DNA of 64,000 nt from Chiridota heheva (taxonomy: Eukaryota; Echinodermata; Holothuroidea; Apodida; Chiridotidae). Position 1 is the stretch's first letter; each line of letters begins with the position of its first letter. The DNA lies in contig JAIGNY010000132.1 in NCBI GenBank assembly GCA_020152595.1, forward strand, positions 676,001-740,000, given 5' to 3'. Made by a program: the position numbers and the translations under genes. The notes beneath the pieces were generated by a model. It ran no database searches, was not told the DNA's origin, and worked only from the letters and a program-made list of their open reading frames with translations. This document shows, one piece after another, positions 1-12,700 of this stretch.

Positions 1-761
1 TTGTGTATAAAAGTTTGGTACAAAATTTGTATATGTTGTTGTCAATTCTTTTCGCTTTCACTTTAATATTTTGAAGCTATGTTGATGACATAATAATATG
101 TATACTTATGTATACTTATATAGCGCACAATCACAACAAAGTTTCAATGCGCTTTTTATTGGTTAAACCCATATTTCAAGGTTTCCTTCAGCATCTGGGG
201 AATATTCCTCCCCTACTCTCACCTTAATGGTTGTTTTACATTTTTATTCTTTAACATTTTAAGAGTTGATAACATCATTTTAGCTTCATTGTGATTGGAT
301 AATCTTGGATCAATTTCATGTTGGTTCTATCACTGAAATAAAGAATATATTGATAATTAGAATATTGAATATTGAAAAAAATGTTTGGATGTGAGGAAAT
401 CTTGGAGATTGGATGTAGTTTTGAAAAGAGCTTATTTTTGGTAGCTGGGAATGATTATTAGCAATTAGGGTTTAAAAGAAATGTGATATGCCTTTAAGAA
501 GGACAACTATTGGGTTCATGTTTGACAGAATTGAACAAGTTCAGATATATTTTGGGATGTGTCATAAAACATTTAATGCTAATTTAAACTTCTTTGAAAG
601 TCTAATGACCTATTTTTGCGAAAGGAATAAGTATGATTGATGGGGTTCTTTCATTTAGTCTTCAAAGATTCATGAACTTGTAGCAATTTTCAGGATATCT
701 GATAGATTTTGGTATTGCACCTAGAATCTGATGCAACATAAGGTTACTAAGGAGTGTTCAC
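1..761. other. AT-rich sequence, no gene recognised
   Basis: I see no coding frame, splice-flanked exon or recognisable element here. The stretch is AT-rich and ends at a short minisatellite. Confidence 0.5.
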
Positions 762-865
762 AAAGTTACAATGGATGCTACACTATTAAAGTTACAATGG
801 ATGCTACACTATCAAAGTTACAATGGATGCTACACTATCAAAGTTACAATGGATGCTACACTATC
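762..865. repeat. 26-bp minisatellite, 4 copies
   Basis: Four head-to-tail copies of a 26-bp unit containing GTTACAATGGATGCTACAC start at 762, 788, 814 and 840. They are nearly identical, so the expansion is young. The small open frame across it is a translation of the repeat and not a gene. Confidence 0.95.
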
Positions 866-960
866 AAAAATACATCTAATAAATACTATTCTATCACCGC
901 TAGTGTCCAGTTATTTATTTCAAGCTACCTGATTGGCTGACAAGACTCATTTGCATAATC

Positions 961-996
961 CTACTGTCCAGTTATTACTCAAGGAATGGACAGTAG
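961..996. repeat. Short perfect hairpin
   Basis: CTACTGTCCA and its exact reverse complement TGGACAGTAG enclose a 16-bp loop. The flanks (about 901-1052) hold a second, looser inverted pair around CCAGTTATT/AATAACTGG. The hairpin may therefore be the centre of a small decayed fold-back element. Confidence 0.6.
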
Positions 997-1055
997 CTGA
1001 AGAAAAAAAATGGCCAATGACAGCACTACTAGTCAATAACTGGGCAATTACATAT

Positions 1056-2214
1056 TCATTAGATTGACAGTTTATAATGTGGGGTAACTCCTACATTCAG
1101 TATGGCAACCACCCCAGCAACCACCCCTAGCAACCACGGATTAACCCTTTAATAATAATTCTATGCACAAAAATAAATTATGCCGAAAATAATTGATTTC
1201 AGTTTCAGGAGGGACAAACTTCTTGCTGAGAAGCTGATTATGTCAGATTTGAATTGAGCAACAACAGTTTAGAATAGAATTTGCAAGAAATAAAGAACAA
1301 AAGCAAAATGTAAATTTAAAAGTTAGGCCTACAAAGTTCATACTAATACAAGTTCAACAGGGCTTTAATTGTTCAGTACTTGCACCAAACAAGTATATTA
1401 CTAGGAATGAAATGTGCCACTGCCTGCTTTACTTTTTACTAGAATCATTAGTCTTATTTGTAACATTAAGGCGAAAACTTTTAGTGTTTACAACACAACT
1501 GAATTGCTGCGTGAAAATTCCACTGTACGTATCTACAGGTTACAGCTACATGGTAACGTTACTGTCATTGTAACTAGCCTAGCAGTGCATAGCCCTAGAC
1601 GAAAACACTATGTTTAACAACTTTAGAAGTGTTCAAACCTTCCTATTCTGACAAATTTGAGAATATTAAATGACAGTAGTTTCTGTGCCAATAAGAAGTA
1701 GGCCTAAATGAGTTACCATTTTCCAGTATTCCTTGCACTTTGATGGGACACGGCCGGGTGCTTGAGCTAGACCGATCAACCTTCATATTGTTGTACAGTC
1801 ATGTTTACCATTGGTCTTTGGTAAGTGTGTAGTGACATGACACTAACATAATTTTGACCTTTGTGTATTGTTTCTTGCTAAGTTAACAAAGATATTTTTT
1901 CTTTAGGGATAAACCAGAATGTGATTCTTCTGAAATATTGCTTGTATATTGCAAAATACTTGCATAATTGCAAATTACATTTCTAAATTAATGAAATTGC
2001 GAGTCATTTACGAGATGAAGTTTTGTTTGTTGGACAAAAGTACTAATTGGTGGATTAGAAACCGTCAATCATTCTCTCTGTGTCGTCATTTGCAAATAAG
2101 CTGAATTGATGCATGTGCGGTAGTGTGTGTAATTTTGCATGTTTCTTCATCTGAATTTGATCAGATTTTCTTTATTTTTTCAAAGTTTTTTATTATATTT
2201 GGTGATAGAATAGA
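1056..2214. other. Intergenic or intronic sequence, no gene recognised
   Basis: Only short random frames are present. A brief run of three CAACCACCCC-like units lies near 1107-1140. Nothing else is supported. Confidence 0.5.
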
Positions 2215-2363
2215 TATAAACTGCTCTTGCCCATCGTTGGTAATAACCGGCTCATCCAAATAATTTGAAGCATAATGGGCTCGGCTTCACCTCGCCCATT
2301 ATTTTTAAAATTATTTGGGCTTGCTGGTTATTACTCAACAATGGGCTCGCAATTGCAGTTTAT
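2215..2363. mobile_element. Imperfect fold-back element (MITE-like), ~150 bp
   Basis: The two halves are imperfect reverse complements. The left arm runs from ATAAACTGCTCTTGCCCA through GGTAATAACCGGCT to AATGGGCTC. The right arm runs from GCCCATTATTTT through GGTTATTACTCAACAATGGGC to TGCAGTTTAT. The apex is a GC-rich hairpin, GGGCTCGGCTTCACCTCGCC. The whole unit could fold into one long stem. It is non-coding, and no clear target duplication was seen. Confidence 0.75.
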
Positions 2364-3389
2364 TTCTGAATTTTACTGAAAGCAAATACAAAACATGTTG
2401 CACGCAATTCCACAGCTTAGCTTACAGTCTTCCATGATGCAACAATAGATGATTTTTATATTACTTCAATTAATTGGTAATTCAATTTCTTGTGTAAAAC
2501 TTATAGACAACAAACAGATTTAAGTCTTTGTAAGAAATATTATCATTCTCTCTTATTAGAAGTTTTTAGGCGTGTATTTGTGTGGTGTTTGCGAGTTACT
2601 ATTGAATCACAAAGGGACATGAGAAATGACTACTCCATTTAAACCATGGATTTAACAAGTCATGTGATTAATTCAATAATTTTATGAATGAAAAAAGAAC
2701 AAGTGATACCAAGAATCTACCCTCGTGAAGGTCACTGGTTTCAGAATCAGGAAGGTTTTTACAAAGTTAGGAAGATTTTTATACAGATTTCTTGTTTCGT
2801 AGCTTTTATAAGACTATTCTCCGATTATTTCCCCAAAAATAGTGTTACAGAAGAAGCATAGAATCACACAGATATTGTCCAACATCCATTATCCTCTGTT
2901 TTCAAAACCATACAGAAACCTTACATTTTCATAAACTATATACACTCTTCTATTTCATCACATGTGTATCTGATAAACATTGCCAAAACTTTTTAATTTC
3001 CTCTTAATTTAGTCTTCAGTGCATGTTTATCTGGCATCTAAAAACAAATCTGAAGAATCGTTTGAAGCAAGAATGGTTTCTACCTATTCATTATGTATCT
3101 GCAGCTTGTACAGAGCAATTTGATCCAAATTCTATGCCAGCCATAATATTTACTAGCTGTTCTCTGTGTTGTTTTCACTTTCTTACTAGCAGTAACTCAT
3201 TTTGTAACTCGGTATCTAAAAGCTCAATTTGAAGAAACATTCAATTTTTTTAGATGAGTCTAATTCAGGTTTTACTTGTTTCAATTTATACATAGATATA
3301 TTTTATATGACAGTTTTGTTTCACTCACATGAAAGTTCCCATCAATTCACAAACTGACATTTGACCTCAATCTTCACAGTGCCTAATAG
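2364..3389. other. Non-coding sequence, no gene recognised
   Basis: AT-rich, with short frames only. No splice-flanked exon or repeat stands out. Confidence 0.5.
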
Positions 3390-3850
3390 ATACTTCAACA
3401 GGGCTAAAGATACGCCAACGTGGCCAAAGACACGCCAACGTGGCCAAAGATACGCCAAAAGGGCCAAAGATACGCCAATGTGGCCAAAGATACGCCAATG
3501 TGGCCAAAGATGCGCCAACGTGGCCAAAGATATGCCAATGTGGCCAAAGATGCGCCAACGTGGCCAAAAATGCGCCAACGTGGCCAAAAATGCGCCAACG
3601 TGGCAAAAATGCGCCAACATGGCCAAATATGCGCCAAGGTGGCCAAAGATGCGCCAACGTGGCCAAAGATGCGCCAACGTGGCCAAAGATGCGCCAACGT
3701 GGCCAAAGATGCGCCAACGTGGCCAAAGATACGCCAACGTGGCCAAATATACGCCAACGTGGCCAAAGATACGCCAACGTGGCCAAAGATACGCCAACGT
3801 GGCCAAAGATATGCCAACGTAGCCAAAGATACGTCAACGTTGGTAAAACT
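3390..3850. repeat. 20-bp minisatellite, ~22 copies
   Basis: A 20-bp unit (GCCAACGTGGCCAAAGATAC) is repeated head to tail with point variants ACG/ATG and GATAC/GATGC and one short copy near 3601-3612. Because 20 is not a multiple of 3 and the unit lacks stops, several frames on both strands stay open for 150-180 codons. These are periodic artefacts (about WPRWRIFGHVG on the minus strand) and no gene should be called. The flanks decay gradually into diverged copies. Confidence 0.97.
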
Positions 3851-4742
3851 GGGAATATCCAATGTGTAAATGTTGGAAGATTCTTGCAAAGCCATTTTAC
3901 ACTTTTTTCATTCAAGGGTAAAAGTAATATTTTATGAAAAACTTGTGATGCAGGAAAGGTGTTGTGTTAAACTTGTGTCTGTATGTGTGAGCTTGTATGC
4001 TACATTTCCCATGTCTTGTACGTAAAACTATCGTTTTCATCGGGTTTAATAACTTCACTATGACTTTCATATGATATTGACTGACGAGGAGTAATTGTGT
4101 TAACATTGATTGTATTTAGATTAAGTGTCTCGCATAATGTAAGTAGAAGTATGTGTGTTATGATTAACATGGTTTTAATATTGCAGGATGCAACACCTAC
4201 TATAACATTCTGAAAAGAACATGTAGATAAAATTGTGAATATAGAAAATTAATTGAAAATAAAATTGGTTATAATATACAAGTTTAGAGGTGTAAAAGTT
4301 TGGGATATGTTCTAGAGAATTGTCATCCTAGTAGCCATTGTATTTATTGTTAGCTGTTTAAATATAGCTGAGTACATCTTAATCAGATACACACACTGAA
4401 GGTAAGAAGACCATGGGTGGTGGTAATGAGTGATGGGTGTTTGAATTTATGCCCCTTTCCTTCTACCAATATTGAAACTACATTAGGATTTACATAATGG
4501 TTTTATTTCTTTTAATAACCTAGTTGCAAAAAAGATAATTTGGGGATAAATAGTTGTACTCATTCTTCATACGCTTGTGAGTGAAGGAGTTTTGTGTTAT
4601 CAGCATCTGTGCTCATGAAATGTATGTAAAACCTTATTTGCTTTTGGGAAATTGATTAAATTTCTTATTGATTAATAAACCTTTGGAAAGTTGGAATTAT
4701 ACCTAATTTATCTTTCATAAAGTAAGTAAAATCCATTTAAAT
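3851..4742. other. Non-coding spacer between minisatellites
   Basis: AT-rich, with no coding or structural signal beyond chance frames. Confidence 0.5.
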
Positions 4743-5194
4743 ATGGCAGCTCTCTGCTCAAGGAATATTTGGGAGCTTTCTGCTCATGAATATTTGGGAG
4801 TTCTCTGCTCATGAATATTTGGCAGCTCTCTGCTCATGAATATTTGGCAGCTCTCTGCTCATGAATATTTGGCGGCTCTCTGCTCATGAATATTTGGCAG
4901 CTCTCTGCTCATGAATATTTGGCAGCTCTCTGCTCATGAATATTTGGCAGCTCTCTGCTCATGAATATTTGGCGGCTCTCTGCTCATGAATATTTGGCAG
5001 CTCTCTGCTCATGAATATTTGGCAGCTCTCTGCTCATGAATATTTGGCAGCTCTCTGCTCATGAATATTTGGCAGCTCTCTGCTCATGAATATTTGGCAG
5101 CTCTCTGTTATGAATATTTGGCAGCTCTGCTCATGAATATTTGGCAGCTCTCTGCTCATGAATATTTGGCAGCTCTCTGCTCATGAATATTTGG
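4743..5194. repeat. 25-bp minisatellite, ~18 copies
   Basis: The unit is 25 bp with core GCTCTCTGCTCATGAATATT. The first three copies are diverged (GGGAGCTTTC, GGGAGTTCTC), the central copies are near identical, and one copy at 5101-5135 carries small deletions. The array is homogeneous in the middle and diverged at the edge, as expected from unequal exchange. There are no unique spacers between units, so it is not a CRISPR array. Confidence 0.97.
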
Positions 5195-5499
5195 TATTTT
5201 TATGTTGCCATCTCCTGAACATCCAGCAAGTGATGAAAACCTTCTGTGTTTGCTATGAATGATTGTGTATAAGATCCTGATTTAAGAAAAGTTTGAACCC
5301 TGAATACATATGCAATAGGGCAGTTATTGATTTATAATATTCTGCTGATAGTATAATTACAAGTACAGAGGTAATTAATGTGATTAGAAGGGACAGATAA
5401 TTGATTTCTAAAAATGTTTGTTTTGTATAGTCCAGTTCTAGTCAGGGGGACTTTTATTTGGAGGGGATGCTAGAGTTGTGAAGATCAAACGGACGTTGT

Positions 5500-5835
5500 A
5501 AAGCACATTCAAGGGTTGTTGTGACAGACATGCGCAAGTTGAAAAGGATATGCTCGAGTTAAAAAGGTTAAGCTAGAGATTTAACATGTTAACATCATGC
5601 TAGGTTTGCAACAGGAATGATGTAGGTGAAAATGGCATGCTACAGCTAGTTGTAAATCACAACCTAGTTGTATATAACATGTAAGGTTTTAAAAGGCATG
5701 CAAGATTTGTAAATGATATGCTAGGATTGAAAAGGACATGCTAGGGTTGAAAAGGACAGGCAAGAGTTGAAAAGGACTTACTGGGGTTTAAGGAATGTGT
5801 TAACATTGTAAAGGACATGATAGTATGGAGCAGGA
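5500..5835. repeat. Old degenerate ~20-bp tandem repeat
   Basis: Many diverged units around AAAAGGACATGCTAGGGTTG occur head to tail, best preserved at 5700-5790 and weak on the left. The high divergence marks an older array than its neighbours. Confidence 0.7.
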
Positions 5836-6102
5836 ATGACCAGTATTTTAAGGGTGAGCAAAGCAAAGGAAAGTAAGCTTTATTATTTGGTCAGATGAAA
5901 TATTTAGTGTTAAGGGATGTGTAATTGAGGTAATTTGATGAGGAACTTTACCCTAAATCATAATAACTGTTTTAAATGTTTAGATAACTTCTGTAATGGT
6001 GCAAAGTGCATTTTAATTTGTAAAGTCTGCCACCTGTTGTACTTCCCTAAATGTCAGTCTAGTGTGTGCCAAATTGACTGTAATGCTCATTGATTTTAAA
6101 GT

Positions 6103-6322
6103 GATGTCATGTAATAAACTAATGATGTCATGTAATAAACTAATGATGTCATGTATTAAACTGATGATGTCATGTATTAAACTAATGTCATGTATTAAAC
6201 TGATATTTCATGTATTAAACTAAGGATGTCATGTATTAAACTGATGATGTCAAGTATTAAACTAATGATGTCATGTATTAAACTGATGATGTCATGTATT
6301 AAACTGATGATGTCATGTATTA
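6103..6322. repeat. 21-bp minisatellite, ~10 copies
   Basis: The unit GATGTCATGTATTAAACTGA plus T repeats with variants AATAAACTAAT and two shortened copies. It is non-coding and AT-rich. Confidence 0.93.
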
Positions 6323-6509
6323 TATATGGCAGATGATTTCATTTATAAAGAAATTAACAAAGGAGAGTTACACAAAACACATCTATTTTGTTTTCTTTGT
6401 TTTTCAATTGATCATTTTAAAAGATTATTGACTGGACGGCAACTTTACTAGTAAAATATATTGAAAAGTTGAAACTAGCAACAAATACCTAAATAACTGT
6501 ACCTTATAT

Positions 6510-8152
6510 ATGCACCCACCCTCCCCCTCCCATACTACACCCTATATTTTCACCCACCCTCCCCCTTCATACTACACCCTATATATGAACCCCACCCTCA
6601 ACTCCCATACTGCACCCTATATATGCACCCATCCACCCCTTCCCAGACTGCACCCTATATATGCACCCACCATCCCCCTCTTATATTACACCCTATATAT
6701 GCACCCACCCTCCCCTCCATATTACACCCTATATATGCACCCACCCTCTTTCTCCCATTCTGCACCACTCCACCCTCCCCTCCCATACTGCACCTATACA
6801 TGCACCTTACCCTCCCCTCCCATACTGCACCCTATACATGCACCCCACCCTCCTCACACACTGCACCTCATATATGCACCCATCCTCCCCTTCCCATACT
6901 ACACCCTATATATGCACACCACCCTCTCCCTCCCATACTGCACACTACATATGCACCCCACCTTCCCCTCCCATACTGCACCTCATATATGCACCCATCC
7001 TTCCCTTCCCGTACTACACCTTAAATATCCACCCTTCTCCCATACTGCACCCTATAGATTCACCCCACCCTCCCCGCCCATTCTGCACCCACCCTACCCC
7101 TCCCATACTACACCCACCCTACCCTTCCCATACTACACCCTATATATGCACATCACCCTCTCCCTCCCATACTGCACACTACATATGCACCCCACCTTCC
7201 CCTCCCATACTGCACCTCATATATGCACCCATCCTTCCCTTCCCGTACTACACCTTAAATATCTACCCTTCTCCCATACTGCACCCTATAGATTCACCCC
7301 ACCCTCCCCGCCCATTCTGCACCCACCCTACCCCTCCCATACTACACCCACCCTACCCTTCCCATACTACACCCTATATATGCACACCACCCTCTCCCTC
7401 CCATACTGCACACTACATATGCACCCCACCTTCCCCTCCCATACTGCACCTCATATATGCACCCATCCTTCCCTTCCATTACTACACCTTAAATATCCAC
7501 CCTTCTCCCATACTGCACCCTATAGATTCACCCCACCCTCCCCACCCATTCTGCACCCACCCTACCCCTCCCATACTACACCCTCCCTACCCTTCCCATA
7601 CTACACCTTATATATGCACCAACCCCTCCCACACTGACCCCACCCTCCCCTCCCATACTGCGTCATACATATGCACCAACCCTCTTCCTCCCATACTGCA
7701 CCCTATACATGCATACCACCCTCCCCCTCCCAAACTGCACCCTATAGATTCACCCCACCTGCTCCCTCCTATACTGCACCTTATATATGCACCCCTCCCC
7801 CTCCCATACTGCACCCATGCACACACCCCCACCCTCCCCTTCCCATACTGCACCCTATATATGCACCCCACCCTCCCTCCCATTCTACACTCTATATATG
7901 CTCCCCTCATACTGCACCCTATGTATGCACCCCACCCTCCCATACTGCACCTTATATATGCACCCACCCTTCCCTTCCATATTGCACCCACCCTTCCCCT
8001 TCCATACCGCACCCCATCCTCCCCTCCCACACTGCACCCTATATATGCACCCTACCCTCCCACTCCCATTCTGCACCCTATATATGCACCCTACCCTCCT
8101 ACTCTCATTCTGCACCCTATATATGCACCCCTCCCTCCCCCTCCCAATATGA
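6510..8152. repeat. ~39-bp pyrimidine-rich satellite with 234-bp higher-order repeat
   Basis: The unit is 37-39 bp and contains CCCATACTGCACCCTATATA followed by TGCACCCACCCTCCC. The top strand is almost free of G outside the TGCA of each unit. From 6891 to 7592 a composite of six units repeats three times with an exact 234-bp period: the diagnostic AAATAT(C/T)(C/T)ACCC variant lies at 7023, 7257 and 7491. Long open frames across the array (up to 518 codons, rich in H, P, S, T, Y) only reflect the stop-poor unit. The strand asymmetry would favour C-rich/G-rich non-B structures. Divergent single units lie on both sides of the homogeneous core. Confidence 0.96.
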
Positions 8153-8741
8153 ATCATAATCCCAACAGAAGATCTGAAATACCCTGTTTTAATACGTTTA
8201 CTCAAGTGCGAAACTGATCTAACTTCTGCAATTATATGCAGGGTTCAGAAAATAACTTTAATTTGTGTTAACCAGTGAGAGGGATTCAATACAAACAGGC
8301 ACGTAACCAGAAATGTTCAAGGAGGGGGAAGCCGACCTCTATGAAAAATAAGTTCCATTTGAATGAACTATATATATAAAGCAGAAAAATTCAGAAGCAT
8401 AACCGTTACAATAATTTTAAAAAAGCCAAACAAAAATTGACATTCAGCAAAGTAAGACGGGGGGGACCATGGCTCCCATGGCTCCGTGCCTGAATACAAA
8501 AACCTTAGGCAAGTGGATTTTATGCCCATATTGGAATAGGTAGCTATAGTTTCTTGACAGGTTTCTTCTACACACTCCCCAAGACCTGTCCCACCCCTTT
8601 ACCAAAACCGTGACCATTACAGACCTCTTCCATTCCTTCAAAACCTTTTATTACATTCAACAAATGAACTATACCAAGAGTATCTGACACCAACACAAAC
8701 TACCATTGCGAACTCTACCACTCTACTAACACAATCCCCAC
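8153..8741. other. Non-coding sequence with possible element end near 8299
   Basis: No gene is seen. CAGGCACGTAACCAGAAATG at about 8297-8316 resembles DNA-transposon ends elsewhere in this window (compare CAGGCATGTAGCCAG at about 22889), but no matching right end was found. Confidence 0.35.
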
Positions 8742-8922
8742 GGGCGGGATTTGCTGACCGAAAGTGGATGGGGGGGGGGGGTGCAAAGTCAAAAGTGGAG
8801 GTGAAAATCACGCTAAGATGCAAAAAATTACCATACAAAAGATGCAAATTTGGAGAAAAAAATGTGTGTGTGTGTGGGGGGGGTGGGGGGTGGGGGTGCC
8901 CTCTTAAATCCCGCCTATGACA
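8742..8922. mobile_element. Short inverted-repeat element (MITE family A, copy 1)
   Basis: It begins GGGCGGGATTT and ends AAATCCCGCC, an inverted terminal repeat of about 10 bp. The interior matches 15561-15717, sharing ACCGAAAGTGG, AAAGTCAAAAGTGG and ATCACGCTAAGATG. This copy contains a 12-G run near 8770 and a G-rich tract near 8874-8896 that the other copy lacks. It is non-coding. Confidence 0.75.
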
Positions 8923-11900
8923 ATCCCCATAGTACGTACAGAAACAACAGCTACACCAAGCTTACGCACCTCATCCAATTCAGTTAATTTTGATTTATTT
9001 TAACCTCTGGCACAATTTGATCAACACTGTCATATAGTGTCGTTACCTGATATTTGCCGCAGTTATTTTACAGAGATCATTCTACAATCAGTGTTGAGAC
9101 AAAAGCACTTAAATAATTGCAGCGGCATTTGCCCCCTGCTATCTATCTTTTAATGTTGCGCGCTGTGCAAGAAAATGGAGAAATAGCAACTTCCCATATA
9201 ACACACTACATTGGGCCAACGTTGGCAAATGTTGGCATTAAATTGGGTTGACATGCTAACATTGGCCCAACGTTCTGTAACCAATGGTTGGCTAAGCACC
9301 AATGGGCCTACGAGCAGGGGCTTAACTTAAGGATGTGTGGGGGAGGGGAGTGGTAGAAAGTGGGGGGTGTCACACCCCCTAGAAAAATTGTTTCGTCAGG
9401 CAATTCCAATTATGACTATTTCGTTGGTCAAAAAATGGCACAATATGGAGATACGAAATTGGGGGAAAGTTAATTACACTTTTATATTTTCATTTCTTCG
9501 CAAAAAACAACAACACACAAAGTAGGCCTACTTTTTAAAATGCATAATGTTATAGTTGTTTTGTTATCTTCATGGCCGTACGAGTCCCCCTCCCCCACCC
9601 ACCACCCCAGTTGGCCAAATACTGATCTTAGTCGGGCAGAGATGTATATAGTGTCGGAGCCTCGTACTTATATTCATTGGCGTAAGAACATGTTCTTCAT
9701 TGGGGGGGGGAAGGGGGCACAAAGATATGCTACAACACTAGTTCAATGGTAAAAAACGGGCACCATGTAGGTCACTGCAACATTGCGGGGCACGTTCCCC
9801 CTGTGTCCCGGTTCCTACGCCTATGCTTATATCAGAGTGTATTTCAGTCATCAGGTCATGCCCGACTAAGATAGATATTAGATGCTGACAACATCATGAT
9901 TGGGTACTTATTCGGGCAGAGATGTAAAATGTCGGATGTACTGTTTAAACCAGAGATACATCTCAACCATCTCCCGACTCGGCATCGTGATGCTGACAAC
10001 ATCATACTTGAATGTGTTTAAAGTTGAGAAGGGAGACTTCCTTGGGACTCCATGCACACACCGCCATAGGGGGCCGGTGGGGTCCAAGGAAAGCTCTGAG
10101 AAAGTCTTTATGTACCAATACTATTTCTGCATAAATGTATGCCGCAAATGACATACTTTTTACATGTTTAAACAGCAAAATCTTATACTTCAAATCGAAA
10201 TTTCGGCAGTTGATGGACTGCAGATCATGGCCTGCAAACCTTGCCTGAAGGGCCGTAGTTCTCTGGTAGAGAGTGACCTTTCATTAACCCGCACTTTCAG
10301 TTGGGACTTGAAAATCATTACGTTTTGATTCATATTGTGTCTTGAAAATTGGGATGCTTTAATTAAGGAAAAAGGTGGGTTTAGGAGACCTTTGCCCTAT
10401 ACTCCTTCACCCCTAAGTAATTGTTGAGAATTATGGCCCTTATTTATGATAATCTAAATAAAAGCGTTGGCCACCGCTTCCGAAGTTCCGTCACCGATAT
10501 TGGATATAGAGCTACAAACGACCAGCTTTGAAAAATAGTTTATTATTGAACAAAATGCATCTTTTGTACACAGGCTGACAGGTGTCTCTATGTTTAAAAT
10601 CCGTAATGAGCTAGACCTGTGAAATCATGAAATATGATGCCACACACTGGTTAGTCAGCCAGTCCCTGAAAACTTTTTCTCTTGCAACGTTATAACAGTT
10701 GTCCACTTCATCGTACCATGAAGATACTATTTGGGACCAACATGAAATGGTTTGTACGTGCAGGGAAATGATTCCCCTGGTGTCTGTGGTCAATACATGC
10801 TGATACGCGAAGAAACAATCAAGCTCCCAGGGCCTTTCTCGAGTATAAGTGGAAAGAAATGTCAACGGCTCCTTTCAGTTGAATAAAACTGATGAAGAAG
10901 AAGAAAATACAATCTGTTCAAAAGTGAGAACATGAAAATCATCACTTGCGGTGGGGAGGGGGAAGGGGGGGACTTTGAAGACCTTTCTCGAGTATAAATG
11001 GAAAGAAACGGCAGCGACTTTTATTTCATAAATTGAATCAGACCCACTCTGAGAAAACTGACCAGAAAAAAAAGAAAAAAAAATATAGGAACCTACAGCG
11101 AAACCTATGCTTTACATTGGCAAAAACAGCATAGATTGGACGAATTACATTTCGAGATATGAGGGACCCCAAATGTTAGCTTTTCTCTCGGTGGCCCTTT
11201 TTTTGTTTTTTTAAAGCAAAAAATAAAAAGAATATCCCAAAATTTCCTCAAAAAAGTGTAAATCCTTATTTCCCCATGCATGGGTACATGAAAATGGGGA
11301 TAAGGTGGGAGCAGGGGTCAATAATGGTGGGAAATCAGGATAATATAACACACACTTAACATACAAAAGAAATACATTCTGAAAATGAAGAAAAATTGGT
11401 AAAGGGAGAATCCCCTCGCTGCTCCCCAACTCCCGTCTATTGTCAGGAAGGCATGTCCTTATTCTTTATCTTTACAATATTTGAAGTAAAATACAATTTC
11501 ACACTCTGAGAGACTTATATCAAATTTTAATTCAGAATGCTTTCTACCGAAATATGGGATTCAAAGTTAAAAAGGCGTGGTCTTACAGAAGTTTAGAGTT
11601 TACTGTATTGACAACGTGGAGCTTTGTAAGAAAGTGTTATTTTTTTACCCTCTGGATCAAATAATCTTACGACGTAATGATTTAGTCCGAAAATATGATA
11701 CAGTTTTTTGTCATGGATGATTATTCATAATATATGATGATGGTGTCACCTTAATACTTTTTTAAACGGTCGAAAAGGCAAATTTTAAACAATAACAACA
11801 GTTTTCTGTCTCAAAACCTTTGAAGAAGAACGAGTGGTCCAGCTTTTTCAGCATAGCGCAGTACAGTGTACTGTATAACTTAGAGTACAGTGAACGGTTG

Positions 11901-12233
11901 GGGCGCTTAGAATGAGGTCATCATTCGACCTGATTTCTAGCGGAATAATTTTCATAAAACTTCTATGACCAAGGAGCTAACTTGTGTGGAAGTTTTTTGC
12001 TAACACTATGATGAAGTGGCCATAAGTGTGTGATTTAGTATGATTTTTCATGATGATCCTTATGTTTTCTGAATGAATATGAACTAAAACACGAAATGAA
12101 TCAAAAGCTAGAAAAGACATTTCTTAAATTTTTATTTTCCCGGCGATTTCGCATGAGCCCTGATTGAGAATTGTACAGCTTCAGCCTGAAAAAGGACACG
12201 AGAATACCCGCTAATAATTTGCATTGGTGGTAC

Positions 12234-12700
12234 TTGCCCCTCCACATCAGATACATTTGTGTTCAATACATTATTTTCAAATCGGTGATAATGCATTTGA
12301 AAACGCAATTGCAAAAAGTTACCACTCCCCCTCTCACGGGAAGAACATAAACAGTTGTATAGCCAGCCGTACAGGACTATCAGCATTATTTTTTGTAGGG
12401 CGGACATAAGCCTAAGCATATTCGTCCGCAAACATTTATTTATTCCTTCTTTTTGGGGCGGGGGAGGGGGGCCTCCACATCAAATACATATTGTGTGGAG
12501 CCCTGTTTTCTCGTCCAAGTTCTTCTATTTAATATAATATTTTTAAATAGGTGATAATGCTTTGAAAATGCAATTGAAAGTCCCCACCTCCGGGACGAGC
12601 ACAGACAGTAGTGAACAGATAAATGTATAGGTTTTTATCTTATTTCATAAGACTCTATTTTTCAGGGGGACATAAATATATTCGTTCCCCAACAAAACTA
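12234..12700. repeat. Diverged direct duplication, ~240 bp x 2
   Basis: About 12234-12440 and 12470-12700 share an ordered series: CCTCCACATCA, then GTGATAATGC, TTTGAAAA.GCAATTG, and a GGACATAA block followed by ATATTCGT. The copies are diverged and each starts at a G/C-rich stretch; the second has GGGGCGGGGGAGGGGGG at 12455-12471. It looks like an old tandem duplication inside the hAT-like segment. Confidence 0.65.

Noticed and set aside
3342..3937. Several overlapping 150-180 codon frames on both strands
   Set aside because: A 20-bp repeat without stops opens several frames at once. This is a periodic artefact.
4743..5194. CRISPR-like direct repeats
   Set aside because: Units are head to tail with no unique spacers, no cas genes are present, and the genome is eukaryotic.
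6510..8217. Proline/histidine-rich frames of up to 518 codons
   Set aside because: They arise from the pyrimidine-rich 39-bp satellite and overlap in several frames.
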